This document shows, piece after piece, positions 44,636 through 52,927 of a DNA stretch of 64,000 bases; within the stretch, counting starts at the first letter, position 1; each line of letters opens with the position of its first letter. Origin of the DNA: Mesorhizobium sp. WSM3859. GTDB taxonomy: Bacteria; Pseudomonadota; Alphaproteobacteria; Rhizobiales; Rhizobiaceae. Position numbers and translations under genes: made by a program. The notes below the pieces were generated by a model, which made no database searches, had not been told where the DNA came from, and was given only the letters and a program-made list of their open reading frames with translations. The stretch is taken from NCBI RefSeq assembly GCF_002295065.1, contig NZ_NSGG01000004.1, forward strand, positions 248,001-312,000. Direction: 5' to 3'.

Positions 44636-45724
44636 TTAGGACTGCACGTAGTTGGCGGAATTGTGCTTCTTCATCACCTCGTCGAAGCGGCGCGCGAAAG
44701 CGTCGTCGGCAAGCTTCTTGCGTCGCTGGATGTCGGCTGAAGCCACCATGTTCTTCTCATGCATCTCGAGCAGGTCGCCGATATGCTTCTGCGAGGCGGC
44801 GCCGATGCCGGCCATCGTCTCTTCCGCCGTGTTGTCGACCTGGCTGCCCAGCGTGTTGATCTTGTGGGCGACGTCCTGCTGGGCGGCTGTCTTCAGCGAA
44901 TCTTCCAGGGCCTTGTAGAGGACGATGCGCTGCTCGGTGTCGATGGTCAGCTTGTTGATCAGCGTCGACTGCGCGGCGATCTGGTTGTTGAGCGAATCGA
45001 CGAAGGTCTGGAACATCGAGGTGTAGCGCTCCAGCGTCTGGCTTTCGGCGAGCAGTTCCTGCTCCTTGGCCTGTTTTTCATTGTACTCGGTCGCCATTTT
45101 GGAGCGCTCGCCCTCGAGCTCGGTCCGCTCTTTCTGCGTCGTCGACGCGGCGATCTTGTTCTCGATGTCGAGCAGCAGCGGGTTCAATTCCTCGATGCGC
45201 TTCTGCACCGCTTCCAGACTGGTCATGGTCGTCTTGCGGCGCTCGATCACCTGCGACAGGCTGGTTTCGGAGGTCTTGTAGCGCTGGTCGAGGATCTGCT
45301 TCTGCGCCTTCAGGATGCCGACGATGGTGTCCGACTTCGCCAAAAGCTCCTGCAGGTTGCCGGCTAAAGACATATTGCGGACGCGATCGGTGCGCATGCG
45401 CTGCTTGCGCTGCGCCGAAAAGACGCCGACGAAGTTTTCCCAGCCTGTGTAGTTCTTCATGCTTTCGAATTCGGCGCCGAAGACGTTGGTGGCGTCTTCT
45501 AGCCCGATGATCAGGTCGGCGATGTTGCCTTCCATAACCTTCTGCTGCTTGAGCACGTCCTCGATGCGGGCGTTCTCGATGTCGAAATTGGCGTCGCCGA
45601 TCTTCTTATCGGCCTGAGCGAGCGTGTCGAGCACCGTGCCGGACTGCTCGATCTTGGTGCGCATGTCCTGCACGACCTGCTTGGTCTTGGCAATTTCGGC
45701 ATCGAAATTCTGCAATGTCGCCAT
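44636..45724 (-). CDS. Coiled-coil protein, first gene of the AAA/Fic cluster
   Basis: This encodes 362 residues from the ATG at 45724, after CGGGAGG. It is almost entirely helical: long heptads run from about 1-60 and 125-300, rich in Q, E, K and T, and the tail is basic (I-Q-R-R-K-K-L-A-D-D-A-F-A-R-R-F). No membrane helix is present. The overall look, including A-L-E-D-S-L-K-T near 280, is distantly reminiscent of TelA/toxic-anion-resistance proteins, but I cannot show homology. It probably scaffolds the products downstream. Confidence 0.75.
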   Translation of the reverse strand: MATLQNFDAEIAKTKQVVQDMRTKIEQSGTVLDTLAQADKKIGDANFDIENARIEDVLKQQKVMEGNIADLIIGLEDATNVFGAEFESMKNYTGWENFVGVFSAQRKQRMRTDRVRNMSLAGNLQELLAKSDTIVGILKAQKQILDQRYKTSETSLSQVIERRKTTMTSLEAVQKRIEELNPLLLDIENKIAASTTQKERTELEGERSKMATEYNEKQAKEQELLAESQTLERYTSMFQTFVDSLNNQIAAQSTLINKLTIDTEQRIVLYKALEDSLKTAAQQDVAHKINTLGSQVDNTAEETMAGIGAASQKHIGDLLEMHEKNMVASADIQRRKKLADDAFARRFDEVMKKHNSANYVQS

Positions 45725-45767
45725 TGGGGCCTCCCGCTTCGGCATCCGTTTCCATGTCGTGGCGGCG

Positions 45768-45796
45768 AATATATGTGGGGCTTCAAGGGATTGAAA
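45768..45796 (-). promoter_or_regulatory. Predicted promoter of the six-gene cluster
   Basis: On the minus strand TTTCAA (45796-45791), exactly 17 bp, then TATATT (45773-45768) is a good sigma-70-type promoter, about 44 bp before the first ATG. A CTTGAAG in the spacer also resembles a heat-shock -35, but no matching -10 is correctly spaced. The rest of the 329-bp spacer (45725-46053) holds no gene. Confidence 0.6.
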
Positions 45797-46053
45797 GAAG
45801 GAACACAAGGAGAGACGTTAAAACAAAAGAACTGGTCAGGTCCTTGAAAGACAAGGCAAGCATGCGTAAGGCGCCCAGTAACGTTCGCCGCGTTCAAACA
45901 GCTTTGATATGCCTTAAGCTCTTGTTTTTGCAAACAGCCAAGGTGGTGAAACAGCGCCGGAAAATCTGTTGCGGCGAGCGATGATGAAATCAATGATTCA
46001 GCGACCAGCCTTTCGCGCGAGGGTCGGGCGAATGCCGGTTTCTCCCGCATCGG

Positions 46054-46443
46054 TCAGGGCTTCGGATCGGCCTTGAGATAGGCAATCACATTGGCGATGT
46101 CTTCGTCGCTGGTCAGGCCGGTGAAGGCCATCCTGTTGCCGGGAACCTTCTGCTTGGGCGCCTTGAGATATTCGGTGAGATTGGCTTCGTCCCAGACGAG
46201 GCCCGCGGCGCCGGCGTCCTTCATGGCTTGCGAATAATGGCCGGCAAAGCTCTCCGCCGAGCCGGCCTTGCGGCCGACGACACCCAGCAGATGCGGGCCG
46301 ACCTTGTCGCGCTCCGTCTCCGCCTCGTGGCAGGCGATGCAACGGTTGAAGACCTTCTTGCCAAGTGCTGCATCGCCGCCGGCATGCGCGGCAAGGCCGC
46401 TGGCAAGCAGGAAAAGCGCGGCGGACGAAACGGCTCGAAACAT
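46054..46443 (-). CDS. Periplasmic class I cytochrome c
   Basis: This encodes 129 residues from the ATG at 46443, with a signal peptide at 1-22 (L-F-L-L-A-S-G-L-A-A-H-A). Haem attachment is C-I-A-C-H near 38-42. The axial Met is in K-V-P-G-N-R-M-A-F, and the closing helix is D-I-A-N-V-I-A-Y-L-K. The G-P-H-L-L-G-V-V-G-R-K-A-G motif is that of the c2/c550-like group. It carries electrons in the periplasm; its partners are not in this window. Confidence 0.92.
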   Translation of the reverse strand: MFRAVSSAALFLLASGLAAHAGGDAALGKKVFNRCIACHEAETERDKVGPHLLGVVGRKAGSAESFAGHYSQAMKDAGAAGLVWDEANLTEYLKAPKQKVPGNRMAFTGLTSDEDIANVIAYLKADPKP

Positions 46444-46576
46444 TGAGGATCCCCCGACGGCTTCTGGCTGGAGCGAAAAATAGAGCGAGGGCCTTAACAA
46501 AGACATCACAAAACGGTGCCGTTGCATGCGGGTGGCCGCCGGCTACCCGACGATCGGCAGCCAACAGGCTTCCGGC

Positions 46577-47188
46577 TCAGCGGCTGACAAAACCAATGAA
46601 ATCGTCGGGTGCAGCCCTGCCCATCTCCTCCTCCCAATGGCGGCGGCAGAGCGAGACATAGACGTCCTTGCCGATAGCGACCTGCTCGCCCTGCTTGGCC
46701 ACCTTGCCGTCGGAGCCGAGCCTGACCACCATCGTGGCCTTGCGGCCGCAGCGGCAGATGGTACGCACCTCGCGCAAATCGTCGGCGATCGCGAGCAGCG
46801 CGCGCGAGCCGGAAAACAGCTTGCCCTGGAAATCGGTGCGCAGGCCGTAGCACATGACCGGGATGTTCAGCCGATCGGCGGCGCGCGCGAGCTGCCAGAC
46901 CTGCTCCTCCTCGAGGAACTGAGCCTCGTCGACGAACACGCAATGCACGGTCGTATGTTCGTGATGCTCGACGACCCTGGCGAAGAGGTCGTCGCCGTCG
47001 CGGAACATCTCCGCTTCGGATTCGAGGCCGATGCGCGAGGAGATCAGCCCGCTATTTCCCTTGCGGTAGTGGCCGGCGACGAACAGCATCGTCGACATGC
47101 CGCGTTCGCGATAATTGTAGGACGCCTGCAAGAGCATAGTCGTCTTGCCGGCGTTCATCGTCGCGTAGTGGAAGTAGAGCTTGGCCAT
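46577..47188 (-). CDS. tdk: Thymidine kinase
   Basis: This encodes 203 residues from the ATG at 47188. It is type II thymidine kinase (salvage of thymidine with ATP). The P-loop is A-T-M-N-A-G-K-T-T near residue 10 and the catalytic site is V-F-V-D-E-A-Q-F-L near 90. The lasso and zinc region has C-R-C-G-R-K-A near 148 and a second pair around S-L-C-R-R-H. It is a single gene, divergent from choX. Confidence 0.95.
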   Translation of the reverse strand: MAKLYFHYATMNAGKTTMLLQASYNYRERGMSTMLFVAGHYRKGNSGLISSRIGLESEAEMFRDGDDLFARVVEHHEHTTVHCVFVDEAQFLEEEQVWQLARAADRLNIPVMCYGLRTDFQGKLFSGSRALLAIADDLREVRTICRCGRKATMVVRLGSDGKVAKQGEQVAIGKDVYVSLCRRHWEEEMGRAAPDDFIGFVSR

Positions 47189-47340
47189 AGGTGCTTTTAA
47201 GCCGACTTGCCGCGACACGGGGAGGGGGCGCCGGCTCCGTCCACCAAAAACTCCGTGCCGTGGCAAAATTCGATGTCGTTCAAAAACCCGTCATGTCGTT
47301 TACTGGCCAGTGCGCGCCGTTCATCGTGACGTTGAACCGC

Positions 47341-47355
47341 TTGAAACAACTTCAA
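47341..47355. promoter_or_regulatory. Inverted repeat upstream of choX
   Basis: TTGAA-ACAAC-TTCAA is a perfect 5-bp dyad 83 bp before the choX ATG, in the 249-bp tdk/choX spacer. It could be an operator for a choline-responsive repressor, or simply part of a promoter (its first arm is a possible -35). There is no independent support. Confidence 0.3.
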
Positions 47356-47437
47356 AATGGTGTTTGGCTGACGAAACAAGGCGGGCGCAAGAACCGTGAC
47401 TTCGCTTTGCCTCAAGAATTGCAATGGGAGAAAGTTC

Positions 47438-48373
47438 ATGTCGCGTATGAAATCTATCGTCGCAGGCATCGGCCTTGCGGCGCTTCTGACCACGACCGCA
47501 GCCTATGCCGGCGATCCGGAGAGCTGCAAGGCGGTTCGCCTGTCCGATGTCGGCTGGACCGACATCCAGGCCACGACGGGGCTGGCCTCGGTGCTGCTCA
47601 CCGCGCTCGGCTACGAGCCGCAGACGATCCAGCTTTCGGTGCCGGTCACCATGGCTTCGCTGAAGAACAAGGACCTCGACGTCTTCCTTGGCAACTGGAT
47701 GCCGTCGATGACCAACGACATCAAGGACTATACCGCCGACGGTTCGGTCGAGACGATCAGCACCAACCTGACCGGCGCCGGCTACGGCATCGTCGTGCCG
47801 ACCTATGTCGCGGACGCCGGGGTCAAGACGCTGACCGATCTCGGCAAGTTCAAGGACAAGTTCAACGGCAAGATCTACGGCATCGAGGCCGGCAATGACG
47901 GCAACCGCATCATCCTCGACATGATCAAGAACCCGAAGGACAATCTCGAGGGCTTCGAACTGGTCGAGTCGTCGGAAGCCGGCATGCTGACGCAGGCCGA
48001 GCAGTCGATGAAGAACAATGAGTGGATCGCCTTCCTCGGCTGGACGCCGCATCCGGTGATGGGCGCCATGAAGATCACCTATCTCGACGGCATGGGCGAC
48101 AGCGGCTTCGGCGCCGCCACCGTCTACACCAACGTGCGCAAGGGCTACACGACCGAATGCCCGAACGCCGGCAAGTTCATCGCCAATTTGAAGTTCAATC
48201 TCGACATGGAAGGCGAGATGATGGACGCGATCCTGAAGGGCGGCGATGCCCAGACGGTGGCGAAAGACTGGCTGAAGAAGCATCCCGACGCCGTTGCGCC
48301 GTGGATTGCGGGCGTCACCACTTTCGATGGCGGCGACGCGGCTGCCGCCGTCAAGACCGCGCTCGGGAGCTGA
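47438..48373 (+). CDS. choX: Choline ABC transporter, substrate-binding protein
   Basis: This encodes 311 residues from the ATG at 47438, after GGGAGAAAG. A signal peptide occupies 1-23 (T-T-T-A-A-Y-A). The mature part matches ChoX: C-K-A-V-R-L-S-D-V-G-W-T-D near 28 and V-F-L-G-N-W-M-P-S-M near 84, with the cage-forming Trp, then G-I-E-A-G-N-D-G-N and F-L-G-W-T-P-H-P-V-M. In S. meliloti ChoX binds choline with high affinity in the periplasm and feeds ChoWV. A terminator separates it from choW. Confidence 0.94.
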   Translation: MSRMKSIVAGIGLAALLTTTAAYAGDPESCKAVRLSDVGWTDIQATTGLASVLLTALGYEPQTIQLSVPVTMASLKNKDLDVFLGNWMPSMTNDIKDYTADGSVETISTNLTGAGYGIVVPTYVADAGVKTLTDLGKFKDKFNGKIYGIEAGNDGNRIILDMIKNPKDNLEGFELVESSEAGMLTQAEQSMKNNEWIAFLGWTPHPVMGAMKITYLDGMGDSGFGAATVYTNVRKGYTTECPNAGKFIANLKFNLDMEGEMMDAILKGGDAQTVAKDWLKKHPDAVAPWIAGVTTFDGGDAAAAVKTALGS

Positions 48374-48407
48374 GCCGGCTTTGAGTCCGGAATGATCATC
48401 CGGAAGA

Positions 48408-48440
48408 GGGCAGCCAGTAGAAAAGGCTGCCCTTTTTCTT
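48408..48440 (+). terminator. Intrinsic terminator between choX and choW
   Basis: GGGCAGCC (48408-48415), a 9-base loop, GGCTGCCC (48425-48432) and TTTTTCTT form a textbook rho-independent terminator 35 bp after the choX stop. Partial read-through would give excess binding protein over permease, or choWV may have a separate promoter. Confidence 0.92.
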
Positions 48441-48530
48441 AAGACGCGTTGCGCTTTAAGTCTCTGTTTTTATGCATGTCATTTCCCAAATCCGCTGCAC
48501 ACTTTTGGGTGACATGCGTTAAGCTGTGAG
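48441..48530. repeat. Rhizobial palindromic repeat between choX and choW
   Basis: GCATGTC (48474-48480) pairs with GACATGC (48511-48517), and inner CCCAAA pairs with TTTGGG. It belongs to the same family as the element at 31427-31471, including the preceding GCGT.GCG and following TTAAG. It lies directly after the choX terminator. Confidence 0.75.
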
Positions 48531-48573
48531 AAGGTGACCGTACGGCAAGTGCGGCGCAGCCGAGAGGGGAAAG

Positions 48574-49428
48574 ATGGATCCGATTTCGAAATTCCTGACC
48601 GACTACAAAATCCCCATCGGGCCATGGGGCAAAGCGTTCTTCGGCTTCCTGACCGACAATTTCGACACGATTTTCCGGGCGTTTTCGAACGGACTGAATT
48701 TCATCCTCGACGGGGCGGTGAATCTTCTGCTGATGGTGCCGCCGGTGCTTCTGGCGCTGGTCGTTGCGATCGTCGCCTGGCTGCTGCAGCGTTCGCGGCC
48801 GCTCGCCATCGGCGTCTTCCTCGGCCTGATCTTCATCATCAACCAGAACCTGTGGAAGCAGACGGTGCAGACGCTGGTGCTGGTGGTTGCCGCAGCGGCC
48901 ATGGCGATGGCGATCGGCGTGCCGCTCGGCATCTGGGCCGCGCACAAGCCGAAGGTCTACCGCTTCATGCTGCCGGTGCTCGACCTGATGCAGACGCTAC
49001 CGACCTTCGTCTACCTGATCCCGGTGCTCACCCTGTTCGGGCTCGGCAACGCGCCCGGTCTCATCGTCACCATCATCTTCGTCATCCCGACGGCCGTGCG
49101 GCTCACGCATCTCGGCGTGGTTTCGGTGCCCAAGGCGATCATCGAAGCGGGCGAGGCCTTCGGCGCCACCAAGCGCCAGCTTCTGTGGAAGGTGGAGCTG
49201 CCATCAGCGCTGCCGACCATCATGGCGGGTCTCACGCAATCGATCATGCTGTCGCTGTCGATGGTGGTGTTCGCCGCCCTGATCGGCGCCGGCGGCCTCG
49301 GCACGGAAATCAACCGCGCGCTCGGCTCGCGCCGCATCGATCTCGGGCTTGAGGCGGGCCTCGCCATCGTGGTGCTCGCCATCGTGCTCGACCGCATGAC
49401 CCGCATCGGCGTTGGAGGCAAGAAATGA
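48574..49428 (+). CDS. choW: Choline ABC transporter, permease
   Basis: This encodes 284 residues, starting 11 bp after GAGAGGGG. Six or seven hydrophobic helices are visible. The binding-protein-dependent permease signature is E-A-G-E-A-F-G-A-T-K-R-Q-L-L-W-K-V-E-L-P near 190 (EAA loop that docks on ChoV). The D-L-M-Q-T-L-P-T-F-V-Y-L-I-P-V segment is typical of ProW/ChoW/OpuAB. It overlaps choV by ATGA. Confidence 0.94.
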   Translation: MDPISKFLTDYKIPIGPWGKAFFGFLTDNFDTIFRAFSNGLNFILDGAVNLLLMVPPVLLALVVAIVAWLLQRSRPLAIGVFLGLIFIINQNLWKQTVQTLVLVVAAAAMAMAIGVPLGIWAAHKPKVYRFMLPVLDLMQTLPTFVYLIPVLTLFGLGNAPGLIVTIIFVIPTAVRLTHLGVVSVPKAIIEAGEAFGATKRQLLWKVELPSALPTIMAGLTQSIMLSLSMVVFAALIGAGGLGTEINRALGSRRIDLGLEAGLAIVVLAIVLDRMTRIGVGGKK

Positions 49429-50606
49429 CCGTCGCGGTTGATTTCAAGAACGTAGACATCGTCTTCGGCGCCGATCAGGCCGGTTCGCTGGCGCTGATCG
49501 ACCAGGGTGCCACGCGCGCCGAGATTCTCGAAAAGACCGGCAATGTACTGGGTTGCGCCGGCGCCAGCCTCACCGTGCATGAAGGCGAGATCTCGGTGCT
49601 GATGGGCCTGTCCGGCTCCGGCAAGTCGACGCTGCTTCGGGCCGTCAACCGGCTGAACGTCGTGTCGCGCGGCCAGGTGCTGGTCAAGGACGGCGACCGC
49701 ACCGTCGATGTCGTCACCTGCGACGAGGCGACCTTGCGGCGGCTGCGGCAGAAGCAGGTGGCCATGGTGTTCCAGCAGTTCGGGTTGCTGCCCTGGCGCA
49801 CCGTCGAGGAAAATGTCGGCTTCGGCCTCGAGCTTGCCGGCGTGCCGGAAGCCGAGCGCAAGGCGAGGGTGCAGAGGCAACTGCAGCTCGTCCATCTCGA
49901 TCAGTGGTCGAAGAAATACGCGCATGAGCTTTCGGGCGGCATGCAGCAGCGCGTCGGCCTGGCGCGGGCCTTCGCCACCGAGGCTCCGATCCTGTTGATG
50001 GACGAGCCGTTCTCAGCGCTCGATCCGTTGATCCGCACCAAGCTGCAGGACGAATTGCTGCAGCTTCAGGCGGAACTCAAGAAGACCATCATCTTCGTCA
50101 GCCACGACCTCGAGGAGGCGCTGAAGATCGGCAGCCACATCACGATCATGGAAGGCGGCCGCATCGTCCAGACCGGCGCGCCGGAAGACATCGTTCTCAG
50201 ACCCGCCAACGACTATGTCCGCGACTTCATCGCCAATGTGAACCCGCTGTCGGTGCTGACGGCGTGGAACGTGATGCGCGACCGCCGCGACCTGGAACAG
50301 GGCGACAATGGCTGGGTGTGGCTCGACCGGCGCAAGACGACGCGCTTCAAGATCGACGAGCATGGCCTGGTGGCCGCGGCCGAACGCGACGGCAAGCCGG
50401 CGGTGTGGGTTTCCTGCGCCGATGTCGAGCGCCAGCCGGAGGAGGGGTCCCAGGTGTTCTGGGCCAATCCCGGCACGCCGCTGAAAACGGTGATGCTCGC
50501 CATGCACCGCTCGCAGACGGCGCCGGTGGCGCTGTTCGACGAAGGCTCGCGCTTCGTCGGCGCGATCGGCATCCGCGACGTCCTGAGCGCCGTGCTTCGG
50601 CGATAG
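49425..50606 (+). CDS. choV: Choline ABC transporter, ATP-binding protein
   Basis: This encodes 393 residues. Walker A is G-L-S-G-S-G-K-S-T near 62, the Q-loop is V-F-Q-Q-F-G-L-L-P-W-R-T, the signature is L-S-G-G-M-Q-Q-R and Walker B is I-L-L-M-D-E-P-F-S-A-L-D. The C-terminal ~110 residues form the CBS-like accessory domain of the QAT (quaternary amine) subfamily. Two copies drive ChoW. The start overlaps choW, so translation is coupled. Confidence 0.95.
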   Translation: MTVAVDFKNVDIVFGADQAGSLALIDQGATRAEILEKTGNVLGCAGASLTVHEGEISVLMGLSGSGKSTLLRAVNRLNVVSRGQVLVKDGDRTVDVVTCDEATLRRLRQKQVAMVFQQFGLLPWRTVEENVGFGLELAGVPEAERKARVQRQLQLVHLDQWSKKYAHELSGGMQQRVGLARAFATEAPILLMDEPFSALDPLIRTKLQDELLQLQAELKKTIIFVSHDLEEALKIGSHITIMEGGRIVQTGAPEDIVLRPANDYVRDFIANVNPLSVLTAWNVMRDRRDLEQGDNGWVWLDRRKTTRFKIDEHGLVAAAERDGKPAVWVSCADVERQPEEGSQVFWANPGTPLKTVMLAMHRSQTAPVALFDEGSRFVGAIGIRDVLSAVLRR

Positions 50607-50717
50607 GCTTCTTTCGCTGGCACGCCGGATCTCCGGTCCGCGCGCTGCCCGCGGCTTGTCTTTCGCTTCCTTCGGGCGCAGAATCCACCTGTTGCGTGGC
50701 CATGTGCCAGAGGGGTG

Positions 50718-52745
50718 ATGCCGACGTCGCGCACAGGGGTTCCAGGCGCGATAGCGCTGTCGATTGTCGTCTCGCTTGGAAGCGGCGCGGCGTTCGCCCA
50801 GGATTTTGTCATCGGCAATGGCGTGATCGCCGGTCAGCAGACGATGAGTGATGCCGGCGACACCGGTATCGTGCAGTCGAATGGAGCGATCGAAACATTC
50901 GGCGCCGGCGTCGATGCCGTGCGGATGTTCAATTCGGGTCAGCGGCTGACCAATTACGGGCTGATCGGAACATTGGGCGGCGGCGCGGCCAATGTGCATT
51001 CGCAAGGGCCCGACGCGACCATCCTCAACAACGGAGCGATCCTGGCGATAGGCGATGGCTCGATCGGCGTCCTGTCGGAGGGCGGCAATGCGCGTATCGT
51101 GAACAGCGGCTCGATAGAAACGCTTGGCATCGCCACATACGGCATCATCAGCGATGCCCCGGGCGGGCATGTGGACAACGGTGGCTTCATCGGCGTTTCC
51201 GGCACGGCGGCCGCAGGCATAATAGGCGATGGGCCGGACCTGACGGTGGACAACAGCGGGTCCATCGAGGCCTATGGGACCGCGGCCGGCGGGATTCTCT
51301 GGCAGAGCAACGGGCTGCGACTCGATAATTCAGGGTCGATCCTTGTGTCGGGCCTGGCTTCGGTCGGCATCGGCGCCAGCGGCAATGACATCGCGATCGC
51401 CAACAGCGGCATGGTCGATGTCTTCGGGACAGCTTCGGCGGGTATCACTACTCTGTTCGGCAACGCCACGATCACCAATTCCGGTTCGGTGGTCGTAGCG
51501 GGTCTGGGCGGTGTCGGCATTGCGGCCCAGGGCGGCAACTCCGTTATAACCAATTCCGGTCGCGTCTTCAGCGACCAGAGCGTGGCGATCTATTTCGGCG
51601 CGTCCGGCGCGGTGCTGAATCTTTTGGGCGGGACGGCCATCCAGGGGCCAATCGTCTTTTCCGGTGGCGGCAACACCGTCACCTTCGGCCCTGCCCTCAA
51701 CGCCGTCATGAGTTTTTCGGGGAGCGGCCTGCCGCAAACCATCCTCACAGGCGGCAGGCCGTTCGTGACGAGCGGCGACAGCGTGGCGGTGGTCGACATC
51801 GCCGGATTTGCGAGCAGCGCGCCGCTGCTCAAGGACCTTGTCGACGGCATAGCCGGCGTCGTCGAGGCGCGTTTGCCCGCCCGAGGCGATGACTTGCTTG
51901 CGCCGCGGAAAGGTCCGGACGCCTGGATCTCCACTTTCGGCGGGATACGCTCCCAGGGTGGCTCCGGCGCATTCGCCGGGTTCAGCGAGGCGTTGGGCGG
52001 CGTGGTCGCCGGCGCTGAAAGGCGCTCGGGCGACGGCTTCCTTGGTGGCCTGTTCCTCGGCGGCGCCGCCGCATCGACCGAGGTCGACGATGACGCGCAG
52101 GAGATCGTCCATCGCGGCGCGTTTGCCGGTGGCTATCTCGGCTATGACGCAGGTGGCCATTTCGCCGAAGCGGCATTCGTGGCCGGCGTGCTGCAGGAGC
52201 GCAGCCGCCGCCGTGTCGCGAACAATCTGGTGCTCGGCGGCATCGAGACGGCGCGGGCCGATTTCAACGGCGTCTTCCTCAGCCCGTCGGTCACGCTCGG
52301 CATGCGGCTTCCGGTGACGGCCGGTACGCTGATACCCAGCGTGCGGCTGCGATATGCGGGGCTCTTCATCGACGACTACGCCGAGAGCGGCTCGGACGGC
52401 GATCTCGCGATCTCGCGGCGTGACGTCAACGTCTTCGAGACGCGTGGCCAGCTCGCGCTGGCTTTGACGCCTGTCAGCACGCCAACGCAGGCCTGGCAAA
52501 CCACGCTTCGCGCCGGGGTCGATGTGATCGCGCAAAGCAATGGCGACGTTTCGGCGACGCTGCTCGGCCAGGACATCTCTTTTCCCGTGGGCGGCAGAAA
52601 ATTCGTGTTGCGCGGCTTCGCCGGCGCGGATGTCGCGGCGGAGGTGGGCGCCGGCCTTACGCTCAATGCCGGCTTCGAGGCCGGTTACGGGACCGACAAC
52701 GCCTTCACCGTCCGAGGCCAGGCTCGCCTCAGCAAGGCTTTTTGA
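50718..52745 (+). CDS. Autotransporter with 25-residue tandem repeats
   Basis: This encodes 675 residues from the ATG at 50718, after GAGGGG (a GTG one codon earlier is possible). Residues 1-27 are a signal peptide ending A-F-A-Q. Residues 54-278 are nine tandem units of exactly 25 residues opening with N-S-G-S-I or close variants; they should form a beta helix on the cell surface. From about 400 the autotransporter beta domain begins (D-A-W-I-S-T-F-G-G), ending in F as expected for outer-membrane barrels. Its function could be adhesion. It follows choV by 111 bp but is probably separate. Confidence 0.85.
   Translation: MPTSRTGVPGAIALSIVVSLGSGAAFAQDFVIGNGVIAGQQTMSDAGDTGIVQSNGAIETFGAGVDAVRMFNSGQRLTNYGLIGTLGGGAANVHSQGPDATILNNGAILAIGDGSIGVLSEGGNARIVNSGSIETLGIATYGIISDAPGGHVDNGGFIGVSGTAAAGIIGDGPDLTVDNSGSIEAYGTAAGGILWQSNGLRLDNSGSILVSGLASVGIGASGNDIAIANSGMVDVFGTASAGITTLFGNATITNSGSVVVAGLGGVGIAAQGGNSVITNSGRVFSDQSVAIYFGASGAVLNLLGGTAIQGPIVFSGGGNTVTFGPALNAVMSFSGSGLPQTILTGGRPFVTSGDSVAVVDIAGFASSAPLLKDLVDGIAGVVEARLPARGDDLLAPRKGPDAWISTFGGIRSQGGSGAFAGFSEALGGVVAGAERRSGDGFLGGLFLGGAAASTEVDDDAQEIVHRGAFAGGYLGYDAGGHFAEAAFVAGVLQERSRRRVANNLVLGGIETARADFNGVFLSPSVTLGMRLPVTAGTLIPSVRLRYAGLFIDDYAESGSDGDLAISRRDVNVFETRGQLALALTPVSTPTQAWQTTLRAGVDVIAQSNGDVSATLLGQDISFPVGGRKFVLRGFAGADVAAEVGAGLTLNAGFEAGYGTDNAFTVRGQARLSKAF
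50877..51551 (+). repeat. Nine 75-bp coding repeats in the autotransporter
   Basis: The passenger is built from nine in-register 25-codon units. Their first residues are S-N-G-A-I, N-Y-G-L-I, N-N-G-A-I, N-S-G-S-I, N-G-G-F-I, N-S-G-S-I, N-S-G-S-I, N-S-G-M-V and N-S-G-S-V, followed by a partial N-S-G-R-V. The period never varies, while nucleotide identity between units is low, so they are old rather than recently amplified. Confidence 0.9.
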
Positions 52746-52840
52746 GGGTTCTGATCGACCAGCCCGCACCGCATTTGAGGGTTGGCATCCCGTGGCTGCT
52801 GGGAAGGCCGTCTACCGGCTCATATATTTTTCGAAATCCA

Positions 52841-52854
52841 TTCTGATTCCAGAA
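52841..52854. promoter_or_regulatory. Inverted repeat upstream of the persulfide dioxygenase gene
   Basis: TTCTG-ATTC-CAGAA is a perfect 5-bp dyad, 73 bp before the ATG, in an AT-rich stretch. Related genes (blh) in Agrobacterium and Xylella are controlled by the sulfide-sensing ArsR-type repressor BigR. This could be an operator, but no bigR gene is in the window and I cannot confirm the motif. Confidence 0.35.
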
Positions 52855-52927
52855 GTCTATGCAGTAGAATATTGCTGCGGCCGTGAGGGCGATGCCCGGC
52901 GGTGAAAATGCAGCGGGGTACGCGACG

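Noticed and set aside
45774..45796. Heat-shock (RpoH) promoter at CTTGAAG upstream of the cluster
   Set aside because: The -35-like CTTGAA is only a few bases from the AT-rich stretch, not the 12-14 bp needed. A sigma-70 pair with 17-bp spacing fits better.
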